Source: Sipunculus nudus
Taxonomy: Eukaryota > Annelida > Sipuncula > Golfingiida > Sipunculidae
Reading direction: 5' to 3'
Length of the DNA stretch: 64,000 bases
Assembly: GCA_026874595.1 (NCBI GenBank)
Contig: CM049315.1
Span: 39,696,164-39,760,163 of the forward strand
The notes under the pieces are model-generated. The model saw nothing but the letters and a program-made list of their open reading frames with translations. It was not told the origin of the DNA and ran no database searches. The number at the start of each line of letters is the position of its first letter. Within the stretch, counting starts at the first letter, position 1. The position numbers and the translations under genes are program-made. Below, in pieces: positions 1 to 11,855 of this stretch.

Positions 1-2450
1 GGTTGCCTTGATTTTTAAGATATTGAAAAGCTTAAAGTAACCTGTGAGAGAGGGACAAAAATGACGATGACGTGCGGAACGGAAGAATTCTGTTAAAGGA
101 AACTTAAAAAAAAAAATTTGAAAAATAATAGAGATGCTCTTAAGAGTTCAGGACATTGTTAAAGATATGATCCGACTGACATTTATTTTTGCACGGTGTA
201 AAAAGATGTGGATGAAGGTGTTGATGAGATATTATATTTATCACACAATCCAAACCAGCTTTTCGCCTGGCAACAATTGTTTTTTAATGAGTGTGTGTTA
301 CTAAACCGCAATGAAAAGAAACAAAAATCCAGGTAAAGCCACAGACCTGCTGCCAAAGATAAATCTATCCAAGACCATGGATTATTTGATCTGATCATCA
401 GCTCTTTATGATTTATTACTACCGATAAATATGATGATGCAAAATTATTCTGAAAGCAGGGATGCAAAATTATTTATAACATTTCATGACGGAAACACTT
501 GTTTAAATGCGGCCCATTATTTCTTATATAGAAGGCAATGCAAAGTATTTATTAAACAACCCTGGGCACAAAGAAAGGCGTTACTTCCAACGTGTTTCAT
601 ATCATGTTTCTATACCTTATACCCATAGAATATATATTCCTGTGGCCTGTGTTCTTTCAACAAGAATCAATTAACATCTGATTGAATGTTTGACCAGAAT
701 ATGTTTGATCTGGTAGATATGATTTGTGCCCTGCCAATAATTCTTATGCGTATTATGCATACACTTATATATGATACAACACTTCTGTATTCATGTGACT
801 AGCTCCTGCGACCGAGGAAGTTATGTGTTCAGCTCTGCATGTATGATTATTGCTTGCAAGAATACGCTGAATATTAAGTAAGTTAGGAACATTTAAGTGA
901 CCCCACCATCCAATCCCCTTATTGCAATTTACCAAAACACGCCCTCACTTTTGGCAATGGCATCGGGCAGATTCTTAAACTTGAGACCCATACGAACATT
1001 TTCATACCAATTATCCTTTGTATATATTTTGGTGCCACTATCTCCTTAAATATGGTCCTTTCAAAGGTCCCCTACAGCTTTATTGGGGGGGGGGGGGGGA
1101 TGGGTGCGTGTGGAAGAATTGTGTCTGTTGACTAATTCACTGATGATTAAACATGATGTGTCCTTTCTGAACAACATATGTTTCATTAACAACAGCCATT
1201 TATAAATGGCAATGAGATGAACACTGTTATGGCTAAATATGTTAACTTTTCTACCTGAGCTCTTTTTAATGTAAAATGGTACATACTGCAACATTGTGAT
1301 TTTCTGGCATTTTATTTTTGCTTGAAGATATATGTAGGGCTTCAATTTTGTATGGTGTCAATACTGATTTTCAGTTTTTTTGGCTACCTTCTAAATAAGG
1401 GGAAGGGGTACATAAAGAATACTCTTAAAACAGAATAGCTCTTACTTTATTAGTTTAGGTGAAGTCATGTAAGAGACACTATAAACTCATTCATTGGATG
1501 GTTTTAGCAGAACTCCGTTCAGATATAGTTGTATTTAAATCAACCTAGAAGGAGAAACTGACCTTGGTAGAGTGATTTTGATTTGTTGATTAGTTATTTT
1601 TATGCTTGCAAATTTAAAAGTTTTCATATGAGTATATTTTTAAGTAAAGTTCCATGTTGTCTGCTGTTTTCTGTTTTAGCAATCATTTTCATAAATAAGG
1701 GGTTGGGGTAAAGACATTGCTACATATCTGTCTTACACCTTCACAACTTATGCATGTTACTTAAAGAAAAAGGAATAATCATATAATGTTTTAATGCTTT
1801 AACAAGGTCTTTGTGTAAAAGCATACAGAAACTGTTTTCATTTATGTTAGAATGCTCAAAGAAATTTGGTTGTATTTTGGTTCTTGTAAGCCATAATTTT
1901 TTACATATATGAATGAAGTTTTTTTTAAATCAACTTTATGTGTTTTATTATGTTTGTGCAAATAAATACCTACATTTAAAGATATAATTTACTTTTTTAG
2001 TCCATTAAAACCGTTGATGCAGTAATTTTTAAAATGGAGCAGATCAGCCATCTTGGATTTCGTGATATAACGGAATACACACCTTGTTCATAGAGAGACA
2101 TCCTCGCCAGAATCACAAATTAACAATTGAAGCAAAATCCATTGAAACTGAACCACTAGACCTCATTTTGGAGGTTCATGACAAATGTGAAAGGAAATGG
2201 CCTTTTTTAACTAAAAAAGCCATCAGCCATCTTAATTTTTGAGGTCAAAAGAGGTCAAATCACAAAGTTTACATCAATTATGAATTTCTCGACCACGAAA
2301 CCCCATATTGCATATAGTAATCAGTATTTTGGGCTAAACGTTTGAATAAAAAAAAAATACATTTAAAAATGGCGGATTGTGGCCATTTTTGGATTGCGCG
2401 CTCTCGAGGATTCCGCCCTCACTTTCACCCTCACTAAAGTTTTTCAATTA
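1..2450. other. Intergenic AT-rich DNA, no gene seen
   Basis: No open frame longer than about 95 codons and none with recognisable protein character. The only notable low-complexity feature is a G-run at about 1085-1099. The last 400 bases become richer in GGTCA-like words and lead into the half-site array that follows. Confidence 0.6.
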
Positions 2451-2539
2451 ACCTTCCTTAGAACTCAAATCCACTGAGAAACCAACCCTCGCTCTCAACG
2501 GTCACGGTGTGGTTCCTGATGACCCAACTAAAGAAACGT

Positions 2540-3400
2540 ATTCAATATGGGGTCAAATGATCATAGGTCAAGGCACAGGGTCAATCTTTTTCACTATTAA
2601 GTTATATATATATATATATATATATGGCCCATCACTCAAGTAAGAATCTTATTGATTTTGGGGTTAAAAGGTCAAAGGTCAAGGTCACAGGACCTATTTA
2701 TCTAAATAATTTGTGGATGCATTCTTAGCCAAACTTTTCATCACAAACCATGCATCTTTGAAATATTGGTCACCTGCTAATAGGAAAAGATTCTTGTCGA
2801 TTTTGGGGTCACAGGGTCAAAGGTCAAGGTTACAGACCCATCAATTCACAGATTGGCTTCAGACTCAAACTGTAAGCGCTTCATTAGGTACACATCTGTC
2901 AATCACATGGCGGGCCTGTCCTATCGCACTGCCATTGTTCTTCACAGACTCATCGCAAGCGTGTTGTTTTGGTAATTAATTTATCAAGTTTATGTTGACA
3001 ATTCATTATGTTACCGGATTTACTTTTCCACATGTATATCAGAAAGTAAATGACCTAAAAGTACCTCCCATTTGAAAAAAAATGATAATTTCATGATTCA
3101 CAGACGACGTTGCCAACTGAACGACAGAAGAAAGAATCATTTTGATTTCGGGGTCCCTAGGTCAAAGGTGAAGGATACAGGTCCCAAATCTTTAAAAAGA
3201 TTGTGGATGCATTGCAAATCAAACTCTTCATCCCTAACCTTCCATCTTTCTGTAGATTTTGAGATTACCTGGTCAGAGATCAGGGTCACTCGACAAACTT
3301 TTTATAAAAAGATTATTATGAAAATCAAAATTCTGTAAGATCAAGGATAGGGTGTTCTCAGTTTGCGATCACATGGTCAAGGTCACAAGACCAACATTTA
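2540..3400 (-). repeat. Tandem array rich in AGGTCA half-sites (inverted copy)
   Basis: Diverged units recur around 2652, 2796, 3146, 3255 and 3352. Each has a phrase like GATTTTGGGGTCA followed by GGTCAAAGGTCAAGGTCACA. At 2669-2687 three AGGTCA half-sites lie in a row with spacings of 1 and 0. The strand is given relative to the 5.1-5.7 kb array, where the same words appear as reverse complements. Near 3430 the word CAGCTGAGCGTC resembles one terminus of the shared-end family, so this may be the core of a decayed copy. Confidence 0.6.
2603..2625. repeat. (TA)n microsatellite
   Basis: An uninterrupted TA run of about 23 bases lies inside the half-site array. Confidence 0.95.
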
Positions 3401-3636
3401 AAAAAAGAGCTCATTAAAATATCCTTGTAGACAAATTCAGCTGAGCGTCGAGACCGAAGAGGCCCTAGTTTGCATATTATAATAATGTTAATTATGCAGA
3501 TGATGCACATTGTGTTATATTTGGTTGACCGTAAATATTTGCTTTGCGCATAGAAAACAAGTACAAGTGGCAAAAATATACAACAAAGTACGTTACGTCA
3601 CAATGACCAAAGTTTTGGTATGCAAGAGACTTATAA

Positions 3637-4129
3637 AACAAGTGACCCATGGGTCATGACGCTTAGCTGACAAGCATGACCTGTATTTAAAGCCTGATGG
3701 TATACCATATGGTATCTGACCATACTTGGAAGATGGAAGGTTTGGGATGAAAAGTCTGACTTGAAATGCATCCACAACTTTTTTCAAGAAGCTGGTCCTG
3801 TGACATTGACCTTTGACCCTAAGACCTAAATATCAAAAGGTTTGTTCCTCTTTTGACATGTAAGGTTTGGGATGATTATTTTGGCTATTAGAATTAATTC
3901 TGGGAGGTGCAAACACACCCCGTTACTCAGAGAATATAGGTCACAGTGACCTAATTTCAGATCTGCAAGGAGATATTTTTAGAACCTCTAAGACTGCATA
4001 GGGTTCATGTATCTAGCCCTTACAGTTACAATTTGTGCCCTGCTAACGGCCGGACCGACAGACGGAAAGGCGACGGACAAAGACCCATCGCTAAAGCACA
4101 GCATGACTAAAAGTCAGCTGAGCTAAAAA
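3637..4129 (+). mobile_element. Short shared-end element (HINE/pearl-like), copy 1
   Basis: It begins AACAAGTG and carries the perfect 14-bp palindrome TGACCCATGGGTCA at 3643-3656. It ends with GACGGACAAAGACCCATCGC and, at the edge, AGTCAGCTGAGCTAAAAA. The 493-bp length leaves room for less than two core units. It contains words seen in the larger copies (GGTCACAGTGACCTAATTTCAG and GATTTGTGCCCTGCTAACGG, split here only for length). No coding capacity is visible. Classifying it as a non-autonomous rolling-circle (Helentron-associated) element is inference from its architecture. Confidence 0.7.
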
Positions 4130-4849
4130 TCACTGAAACTGCTCTGACAAAAGGATTTCAAGGTGGCTAACTGGCAGACATAAAGGATTTCTGACAAGTC
4201 TGACATTTGATATCACACATCCTCCAATAAGAGACCAAACTTGTAGCAAATTCTCCAAAGGATGTTACAGTAATGAATGTCCAAAACAATTCAAAAGGCA
4301 TTTTCAGGCCCACATATTAGATTTATAGATATGCAAATGTAAAAAGTGTAAGTCAAATATTTTTTATTATCACTCTGCTTTTCAATGGGATCAGCAGGGT
4401 AGGTAAACTGCAAAACCTGAAAGAAAAGAAATGCAGAAAGCATGACTAAAGGTCTTGTAATAAAAAAAAAGCCATCCTAAATCAAGGTACACATCCACAT
4501 ATTCTGAGAATAAAGATTTGCTGATTTATATAAAAATATTCAGATATCTAGGAAACTAAGTTTATTGCTATGATTCCATAAAATAAACTGCAAATGTTCC
4601 CATCATCTTATAAATCAGTAGCTAAACCTTAATACTATACTCTCACAGTCTTAATGCCTGGCTGAAGCATTCCGGCAACAGTGTTTTTGTTATGCAGTAA
4701 CGAGGTATTTATCACTCAGCCTTATCACTAAACAGGCTGATACAAAAGAGAGTCATATGTCACCAGCATCACTCACAATTACAGCCACACAGTGAGATGT
4801 ACCATAACCAATGGTTATATGTACAAGAAAAATAGAGATGGTCTACAAA

Positions 4850-5944
4850 ATAAGTTATTTTGAACATCCCTGACCTATGACCTTGGCCTTTTGCCCACAT
4901 ATCAACTGGATTCTTTCTAAATGATGGGTAACTACTAACCGGGTGTAATTACTTGGCAACCAATGAGTGAATAACTTAGACATGCAACCTTTATCCTCCT
5001 GACCAGCTGACCTCAAAATCAATTAGTTATTTCTTCATGCAAAAAGACCCATAAATATGAAGTTTGAATCCCATTCAGTGATGCATAGATGTGGCATATG
5101 TGAAAGACTGAAGGTTTGGGTTGAACAGTTTCACTTGAAATATGTTCACAAGCATTTAGAACAGTATTGTGACCTTGACCTTTCACCTTTTTAACTCAAC
5201 ATCAATAGGCTTCTTCCCCTATTGGTAGGTAAGCCATATATGACAGATGGAAAGTATAGATAGAAAAGTTTGCCTGAAAATGTCTCCACGCAAGAAGAGA
5301 GTGCTTAGAACTTGACCTTTGACTTCAAAATCAACAGGTCTTTTCCCCTGTTGGCAGAGAAGCGATATCAGTGCTGAAAGGTTTGGAATGAAAGGTCTAG
5401 CTTGAAATGTGTCAACAACCTTTTCAAAGAAGTGGATCCTGTGACCCTGACCTTTGACCTTGTGACCTCAACATCTATAGGATTCTTCTCCCATTTAGTA
5501 GGTGAGCTATATGTGAAAGATCAAAGAATTGGGATGAAAGGTCTAGCTTAAAATGCATCCACAGGCTTTTCAAAGAAGTTGGTTCTGTGACCTTGACCTT
5601 TGACCTTGTGACCTCAAAATAATTATGGTTCTTCCCCTGTTGGTAGGTGAGCTGTATGTGAAAGATGGAAGGTTTGGGATGAAAATTTTGGCTAAATGAA
5701 TTATTTCTGGGGGTGCAAACTCACCCAATAACTTCGAGAATATAGGTCGCAGTGACCTAATTTCAGGTTTGCAAAGAGATCTTTATAAAACCTCTAAGAC
5801 TGCATAGGGTTCATGGCCCTAGCCGCTAGGGTTACGATTTGTGCCCTGCTAACGGACGGACGGCCGGACGGACAGACGGAAGGACGACGGACAAAGACCC
5901 ATCGCTATAGCCCAGCATGACTAAAAGTCAGCTCAGCTAAAAAC
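4850..5944 (+). mobile_element. Shared-end element with a ~140-bp half-site core, copy 2 (left end missing or diverged)
   Basis: The right end, from about 5740, closely matches copy 1: a GACGGAC-rich stretch, then ACAAAGACCCATCGCTATAG, then a CAGC...GTCAGCTCAGCTAAAAA terminus. The core has at least four units of about 140 bp, with TGACCTTGACCTTTGACC phrases near 5170, 5308, 5440 and 5588. Each is followed by a phrase ending in CTTCCCC and GGTAGGTGAGC. I cannot find the AACAAGTGACCC end, so the left border is approximate. Confidence 0.6.
5588..5614 (-). promoter_or_regulatory. Cluster of four nuclear-receptor half-sites inside a repeat
   Basis: Four TGACCT words occur in 27 bases at 5588, 5594, 5601 and 5609, giving spacings of 0, 1 and 2 bases. 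On the minus strand these are AGGTCA direct repeats; DR1 and DR2 spacings are established layouts for RXR/HNF4-class dimers, and TGACCTTGA matches the extended ERR/SF-1 site. Binding in vivo is not shown by sequence. A nearly identical cluster, with one TGACCC, lies near 5435-5463. Confidence 0.4.
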
Positions 5945-6488
5945 TACCTTTAGATTAGGTATATAATTAATTATTTTATAATCGTTTAGATTGGTTACAT
6001 TTTGCATAATCACAAATGATTATGTATATTCACTAAGGTGTTATAGCAATTCCGGTTAATTTTGTTTTACATTAACTTTGTTAGATTATCGGATAATTTC
6101 GTATGACGTTATTGGAGAGCAAATGTTGTTAATTATTAGTTGATTTGTAATTACTTAATCAGTTTGTGTTACATTATCGGTACATTTCTGTTTACAATAT
6201 CAGTTAATGTTTCATTATTAGATGATTATTACCTGAGAAGACATTGAATGTTTCAGTTCGACAAGTTCAACCCCATTATGGCAGACCATTTACTAGCCAT
6301 TCATTGTCAGTATATTCAGGATCATGATAGGCCATGAAATTAAAGGTTAAATAACATATGTTGGCAAACGGGCCATATACACGGGAAGCTGTAAAAATAA
6401 AGACGGATTTAAAAGGCGATGCTGCAGTTTGTCCAGAGTAAAGGTGACTTAATCGGTGAATGGAAAGTATAACGAAGACAAACTGCTC

Positions 6489-6609
6489 AGGGGAAAACAT
6501 CGGGCCGATCCCGGATTCGAACCCATGTTAGTGGCGCACAGGTCCGGCGTACCAACCGCTTCGCTAGCAAAGCAAGATTCGGTCTGCTTTTATGCCACCC
6601 CGTAACAAT
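6489..6609 (-). repeat. tRNA-derived SINE, family 2, copy A
   Basis: The minus strand reads as a tRNA-like head: a B-box-like GGTTCGAATCC at about 6513-6525 preceded by GGTTGGTACGCC...GTGCGCCACT. It shares this head, the 5' phrase GTGGCATAAAAGC..GACCGAA and the 3' phrase ATGTTTTCCCC with the plus-strand copy at about 58.35-58.47 kb. It is not a functional tRNA: I could not fold a plausible acceptor and anticodon arm. Confidence 0.7.
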
Positions 6610-6831
6610 AAAAGACTGTGTCGTGTCATCAAGGTACTCAAGCTAAAGAGAAAAGCTGAAATGAACACATAGAGAGTGTTACAGGATCGTACAGATACTG
6701 GGAGACGCAGCTGTTTATTTTGTTAACGTTCGTTTTAAATGTGTTTGCAGAACATTGTATATAGGTAACCTCTGACCGTCAAAGCTAGATGTGGGGTATA
6801 GTGAGACGGCTCGCTTTCCGTTCAGCCTTTA

Positions 6832-6835
<4 letters not shown>

Positions 6836-6883
<48 letters not shown>

Positions 6884-6925
6884 CTTTGATAACCGTATTC
6901 CCGAGAACCCCCTGTAAAAAAAGAT

Positions 6926-6977
<52 letters not shown>
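6836..6977. repeat. Two (TA)n tracts
   Basis: TA runs occupy 6836-6882 and 6931-6977, separated by about 48 bases of unique sequence. Confidence 0.95.
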
Positions 6978-6979
<2 letters not shown>

Positions 6980-7316
6980 AGAATTATTCTTTGTAACCTG
7001 TTGAATCACGAGGGGATATCTCCTATTTCATGGATATGAAAATTGCAGGTTTGAATTAACTGTTGCAGTGAATAAATGATGAACATCTGTCTGATAAAGT
7101 GATCAACTATTGTACGTCTATCCTGTAACACCATTAAAGCCGCGCAGGTGACGGATAAAAGCCTAATGTCTGCCCGGCATGGTGTAAGTACATTTAGTTT
7201 CAGGTTCTTAACGGTAAATAACTTGGTCGGACTTTTTATTAAAGTGTTGTGAGAGCTTACACTCTTCTGTCTCGGATAAGCTCTTAAAGGAAATGATAAT
7301 TATTTCGTTTATTTAA

Positions 7317-7317
<1 letters not shown>

Positions 7318-7370
<53 letters not shown>

Positions 7371-7382
7371 ATATATATATAT
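7318..7382. repeat. (TA)n tract with a short (GT)n interruption
   Basis: TA repeats run through this interval and are broken by a GTGTGTGT segment near 7363-7370. Confidence 0.95.
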
Positions 7383-7959
7383 GGGACACCCATTTCTTAT
7401 AAATTTAATACAATGAATATGAAAATATCGTGATAATTATCGCAATACGCTACCTCATATTTCAATATATTGTTTTACGAAATTTGTACGAGAAACTAGC
7501 CCTATCCGCAATTAAGCTTGTTCTATGAACGTCCTGGTGTCAGCTATTTATTTTTGCCGAGACGAAATGTTGGCATAAGCACAGCCATTGTCAGAAGCTG
7601 ATACCAGGGATTCTAGTGGTGGGTGTTAAGGGGGATGCCTGAATAAACTAGATAAAACGGAAACGCCTTCATTCAGACATGACTGATTTGCTGTCAAATT
7701 GTTACTGTAATGTTGGTATCTTGTTAACACACCTTGGCAACGCTGAATTCATAAGACAACAATCTACATTAACAATCTGCCTAAGACTGATTATTTGTAG
7801 TAAAAAAAAGTGTTTCTGGTTCAAATTTAGACCTTTAATTTGGCTTTGATTAGTGACAGGCTTAAAATGAAAGCCTCTACCATGTCTCTAGACGTTAAGT
7901 AGGCAGTGCCCAAGTAGGACAGATATATCAGAGATCAAAGGTCCGCCACTGGTAATTTG

Positions 7960-8100
7960 CATGTCTGCTCGGTGACATATTGGTAGGGCTTGGTACCGTG
8001 TACTAATTTCGTATTGCAATATCTTGCGAAACGTGTTAGCGTATTGCGATACGTATCGCGAATTTTTTTGTATTAAATTTATGAGAAGTGGGCGTGTTTT
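7960..8100. repeat. Degenerate repeat with near-palindromic CGTATTGCGATACG
   Basis: GTATTGCGATACG at about 8040 recurs at about 11,778, on the other side of the 8.24-11.65 kb element. Both copies sit among CG-containing words such as ATCGCGAA and ACCGT. They may be two halves of one older element split by the later insertion. The identity of that element is unknown. Confidence 0.35.
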
Positions 8101-8242
8101 ATATATATTTCGTTTTTTGTTTTTTGGGAATATTCCCGGATACAAATAAGTCATCGACCAACATACATACCTTTAATTTATTTTATACCAAGCCTACTTG
8201 AACATTTCCTACAAAACGTCTAAAGACACGGTAGCGGTTTTT

Positions 8243-8271
8243 AGCTCAGCTGACTGAAAGTCATCTGAGCT
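8243..8271. repeat. Terminal hairpin with GAA loop
   Basis: The arms AGCTCAGCTGACT and AGTCATCTGAGCT pair with one mismatch around a GAA loop. The equivalent hairpin sits at 49,577-49,605 in the direct-orientation copy, where the loop reads TTC. Confidence 0.8.
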
Positions 8272-10288
8272 ATAGCGATCACTCTTTGTCCGTCGTCCGT
8301 CTGTCCGTCTGTCCGTCCGTTAACCAGGCACAAATCGTAACCGCTGGACCTAGAACCTTGGAACTTCTGAGAGGTCCATAAAAAATCTCCTTGGAAACCA
8401 GAAATTAGGTCTCTGTTACCCATATCCTTCGAGCTATGGGGCCCCAAAGTACCCCCCAGAAAAGTCAAAAATTTCATACAAAAACTTCAATATCTCATTA
8501 ACTACTTGACTGATGGTCATGATTTTTGGCATACATATTGATCATGAGATGTTACATCACTTCCTGCAGACTGGTGGCGCCACCTGTATTTTTCGATTTT
8601 TTACGAATTTTTTTCTCTATTTTTGAGACCTTTAAAAATGTGAACATCTGTTAACAAGGCACAAATCATAAAGACTGGACTTAGAATCTTAATTCTTGAC
8701 ACACTGAGAGGTCCATGAAAAATCTCCTTGGAAACCAGAAATTAGGTCTCTGTTACCCATATCCTTTGAGCTATCGGGCCCCAAAGTACCCCCCAGAATA
8801 GTAAAAAATTTCATACAAAAACTTCAATATCTCAATAACTACATCACTGATGGTCTTCATTTTTGGCATACATATTGATCATGAGATGTTCGATCAGTTC
8901 CTGCAGACTGGTGGCGCCACCTGTACTGTTTGATTTTTTACGATTTTTTCCTATATTTTTGAGACCTTTGAGGATGCTGTCATCTGTTAGCGTGGCACAA
9001 ATCGTAACGACTGGACCTAGAATCTTCATTTTCGAGACACTGAGAGACCTATGAAAAGTCTCAATGGAAACCAGAAATTAGGTCTCTGTTACCCATATCC
9101 TTTGAGCTATGGGGCCCCAAAGTACCCCCCAGAATAGTCAAAAATTTCATACAAAAACTTCAATATCTCATTAACTACATCACTGATGGTCATGATTTTC
9201 GACATACATATTGATCATGAGATGTTTCATCAGTTTGTGCAGACTGGTGGCGCCACCTGTATTTTTCAATGTTCACGAATTGTTTTCTCCATTTTTGAGA
9301 CCTTTAAGGATGTAGTTATCTGTCAACAGGGTACAAATCGTAACGACTGGACCTAGAATCTTCGTTCTTGACACACAGGGAGACCCATGATAAGTCTCCA
9401 TGGAAACCTGAAATTTGGTCTCTGTTACCCATATCCTTTGAGCTATGGCACTCCAAAGTACAGCTCAGAATAATGGAAAATTTGATACAAAAGCTAAAGT
9501 ATCTGAACAACTAATGCAGAGATAACCATAATTGTTTGCATGGATATTGATCATGGAGTGTTTCATAAGTTTCTGCAGACTGGTGGCACCACCTGTATTT
9601 GTTCGTTTTTTTTTACGAAATTTTTCTGTATTTTTGAGACCTTTAAAGATATGAACATCTGTTAACAGGGCACAAATCATAAAAACTGGACCAAGAATCT
9701 TCATTCTTGACACACAGGGAGACCCATGAAAAGTCTCCATGGAAACTTGAAATTAGGTCTCTGTTACCCATATTCTTTAAGCTGTATGGGTCCAAAATAC
9801 CCCCCCCCCCCCATGAATAATGGAAAATTTGATACAAAAACTGCAGTATTTCAATAACTACAACACTGATGGTCATGATTTTCGGCATACATATTGATCA
9901 TGAGCTGTTCCATCAGTCTGCAGACTGGGTGTGCCACCTCTATTTTTTTTTCAAATTTTTACGAATTTTTTTCTTTTTTTTGAGACCTTTAAAGATGTGG
10001 TTATCTGTCAACAGGATACAAATCGCAACAACTGGACCTAGAATCTTCATTCTTGTCATGCAAGGAGGCCCATGAAAGGTGCCTGTGGAAACTTGAAATT
10101 AGGTCTCTGTTACCCATATCCTTCAAGCTATAGGACTCCGAAGGATCCCTTAGAATAATGGACAATTTGATACAAAAACTGAAGTATCTGAACAACTAAT
10201 GCAGAGATCACCATGATTTTTTGCATGGATATTGACCATTAAGTGTTTTTATTAGTTTCTGCAGACTGGTGGAGCCACCTGTATTTTT

Positions 10289-11470
10289 GTATCCGCCAAA
10301 ACGAAGTTTTGCGGATACTATGTTTTTGACCGAGTTCCTCCGCCGTGGCGGCGTTCGTTTCCAGAGAGCTCCTCAGAGACTAATGGACCGATTTTTCCCA
10401 AACTTACACCTATTATCGGGTCACATGTGAACTGGTGCCTAACCAATTTGCATTGACCTTTGACCTTTCCTCTCTATCCAGTGTCCATTTGTGGGTCTGT
10501 TTCCACTCATAAACCCTCATATCTCGGGAACCGTTTGACCGATCAGGAAATATAATTGATACAAATGTAGCCCTTGGATTGCTTTATAACATACACAAAA
10601 AATGGTGGCGCCACCTGTAACCATGTTTGCACAGTGTCCATCTGTTCATCTGCCTTGGGTTAAAATCACTCATATCTCTGCAGTGAATTGACAAAATTCC
10701 CCTGAAATTCGTCATGTGTATACATCCAGGATAGCTTTCTTGATTTTATGACAGGTGGCGCCACCTATGTTCACGTTCACGCTGATGACATCCAAGCTTA
10801 TATCTCGGGAACCGTTTGACCGATCAGGAAATAAAATTTATACAAATGTAGCCCTTTGATAGCTCTGTAACATACACAAAAAAATGGTGGCGCCACCTGT
10901 AACAATGTTTGCACAGCGTCTGTCTGTTAGTCTGCCGTGGCCTAAAATTACTAATTTTTCTGTAGTGGTTCGACATAACTGCCTAAAATTTTGCAGGTTT
11001 ATACATCGTGGACAGCTTTCTTGATTTTATGACAGGTGGCGCCACCTACATTCTAGTAAACGCTGGACACATCCAAGCTCATATCTCAGGAACCATTTGA
11101 CCGATTGGGCCAAAATTGTGCATGTGTTTAGATCTCACATAGGTCTTTATCATACACAAAACTGGAGGGGTTACCTGCAAAGATTTTTGCACGGTGTTTG
11201 TCTGTTTGTCTGCCATGGGCAAAAATCGCTCATATACATGTAGTGGTTTGACTTTTCTGCCTAAAATTTTGCAGGTGTATACAACTTGGACAGATTTCTG
11301 GATTTGTGGTAGGTGGCACAACCTACATACACATTTAGGCTGCAGACATCCGTGCTAATATGCAACATACCTCACTCTATTTCCCCTTGCCACTCAATCC
11401 ATGCCTCACTATCCGATTTTGGCAGATACATGTAGTCACTTGTCGGTTACCCGTATTCTAGTTTTAAAAG
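10289..11470. mobile_element. Nested element with ~281-bp tandem units and its own terminal hairpin
   Basis: It opens with the hairpin GTATCCGCCAAAAC-GAA-GTTTTGCGGATAC (10,289-10,318), followed by units of about 281 bp whose phrase ATATCTCGGGAACCGTTTGA starts at 10,520, 10,800 and 11,081 (the last diverged). Each well-preserved unit carries GGTGGCGCCACC twice, at 10,604, 10,754, 10,886 and 11,035. The unit shares little else with the 337-bp unit around it. The left border is sharp because it interrupts the 337-bp unit just after CACCTGTATTTTT. The right border is approximate. Confidence 0.65.
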
Positions 11471-11739
11471 TTTACACATTTTTCTCTATTTTTGAGATAT
11501 ATAAATACAGACTAAATCTTGGCCTGTTGGTTAATCTGTTTGATGCTTCAGTTGAATGGGTATATACTACCATTCTGGTGATAAAATTTCCTTTTGTGAA
11601 TCTCTTCCCAGTCAGCTGAGCGTCATGACCCATGGGTCACTTGTTACTTTTAGTCAGTCATTAATCCCAAACCATTTAAATATCTAAATTGATAACAAAA
11701 CATAATTTTTTTCTAGGAAAAAAATTGTTTGAGATGCGT

Positions 11740-11855
11740 TCAACAAAACATCGGAAAATATCGATACTCGAAAACTGTATTGCGATACGCAATATGCGAA
11801 TCACCGTACCGCGATTTACCGATATATCGATTATATCGCGCAGCTCTTGTGGCGG
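11740..11855. repeat. Degenerate CG-rich repeat, partner of the copy near 8.0 kb
   Basis: It contains GTATTGCGATACG and several ATCGATAT/TATCGCG words in an otherwise AT-rich stretch. See the partner at 7960-8100. Confidence 0.35.

Larger units (their letters stand above)
8239..11645 (-). mobile_element. Shared-end element with a ~337-bp tandem core, copy 3, containing a nested insertion
   Basis: In window orientation it begins TTTTTAGCTCAGCTGAC and ends at 11,645 with the palindrome TGACCCATGGGTCA (11,626-11,639) and CTTGTT, so it is the reverse of the copy at 45.5-49.6 kb. The first 60 bases hold a hairpin (8243-8271) and a (GTCC)-rich stretch matching the GACGGAC stretch of the other copies. 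The core has six units of about 337 bp, with the GGTGGCGCCACC position at 8573, 8910, 9246, 9582, about 9927 and 10,268; later units are degenerate at this word. A different element interrupts the array at about 10,289, and array sequence resumes near 11,470 with TTTTTCTCTATTTTTGAGA. No protein is encoded. Confidence 0.8.

Noticed and set aside
6785-7009. Frames made of Tyr-Ile repeats, also at 35,644-35,835 and 58,404-58,616
   Set aside because: Translations of (TA)n tracts.
8241-10195. Recurring 60-90-codon frames in the 337-bp arrays (also at 45.7-49.6 kb), with a repeated NRDLISGF-type peptide on one strand and a DHEMFHQ-type peptide on the other
   Set aside because: Both strands are open at once, units differ by indels, every frame is broken by stops between units, and there is no start context. 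They are by-products of a shared repeat sequence.
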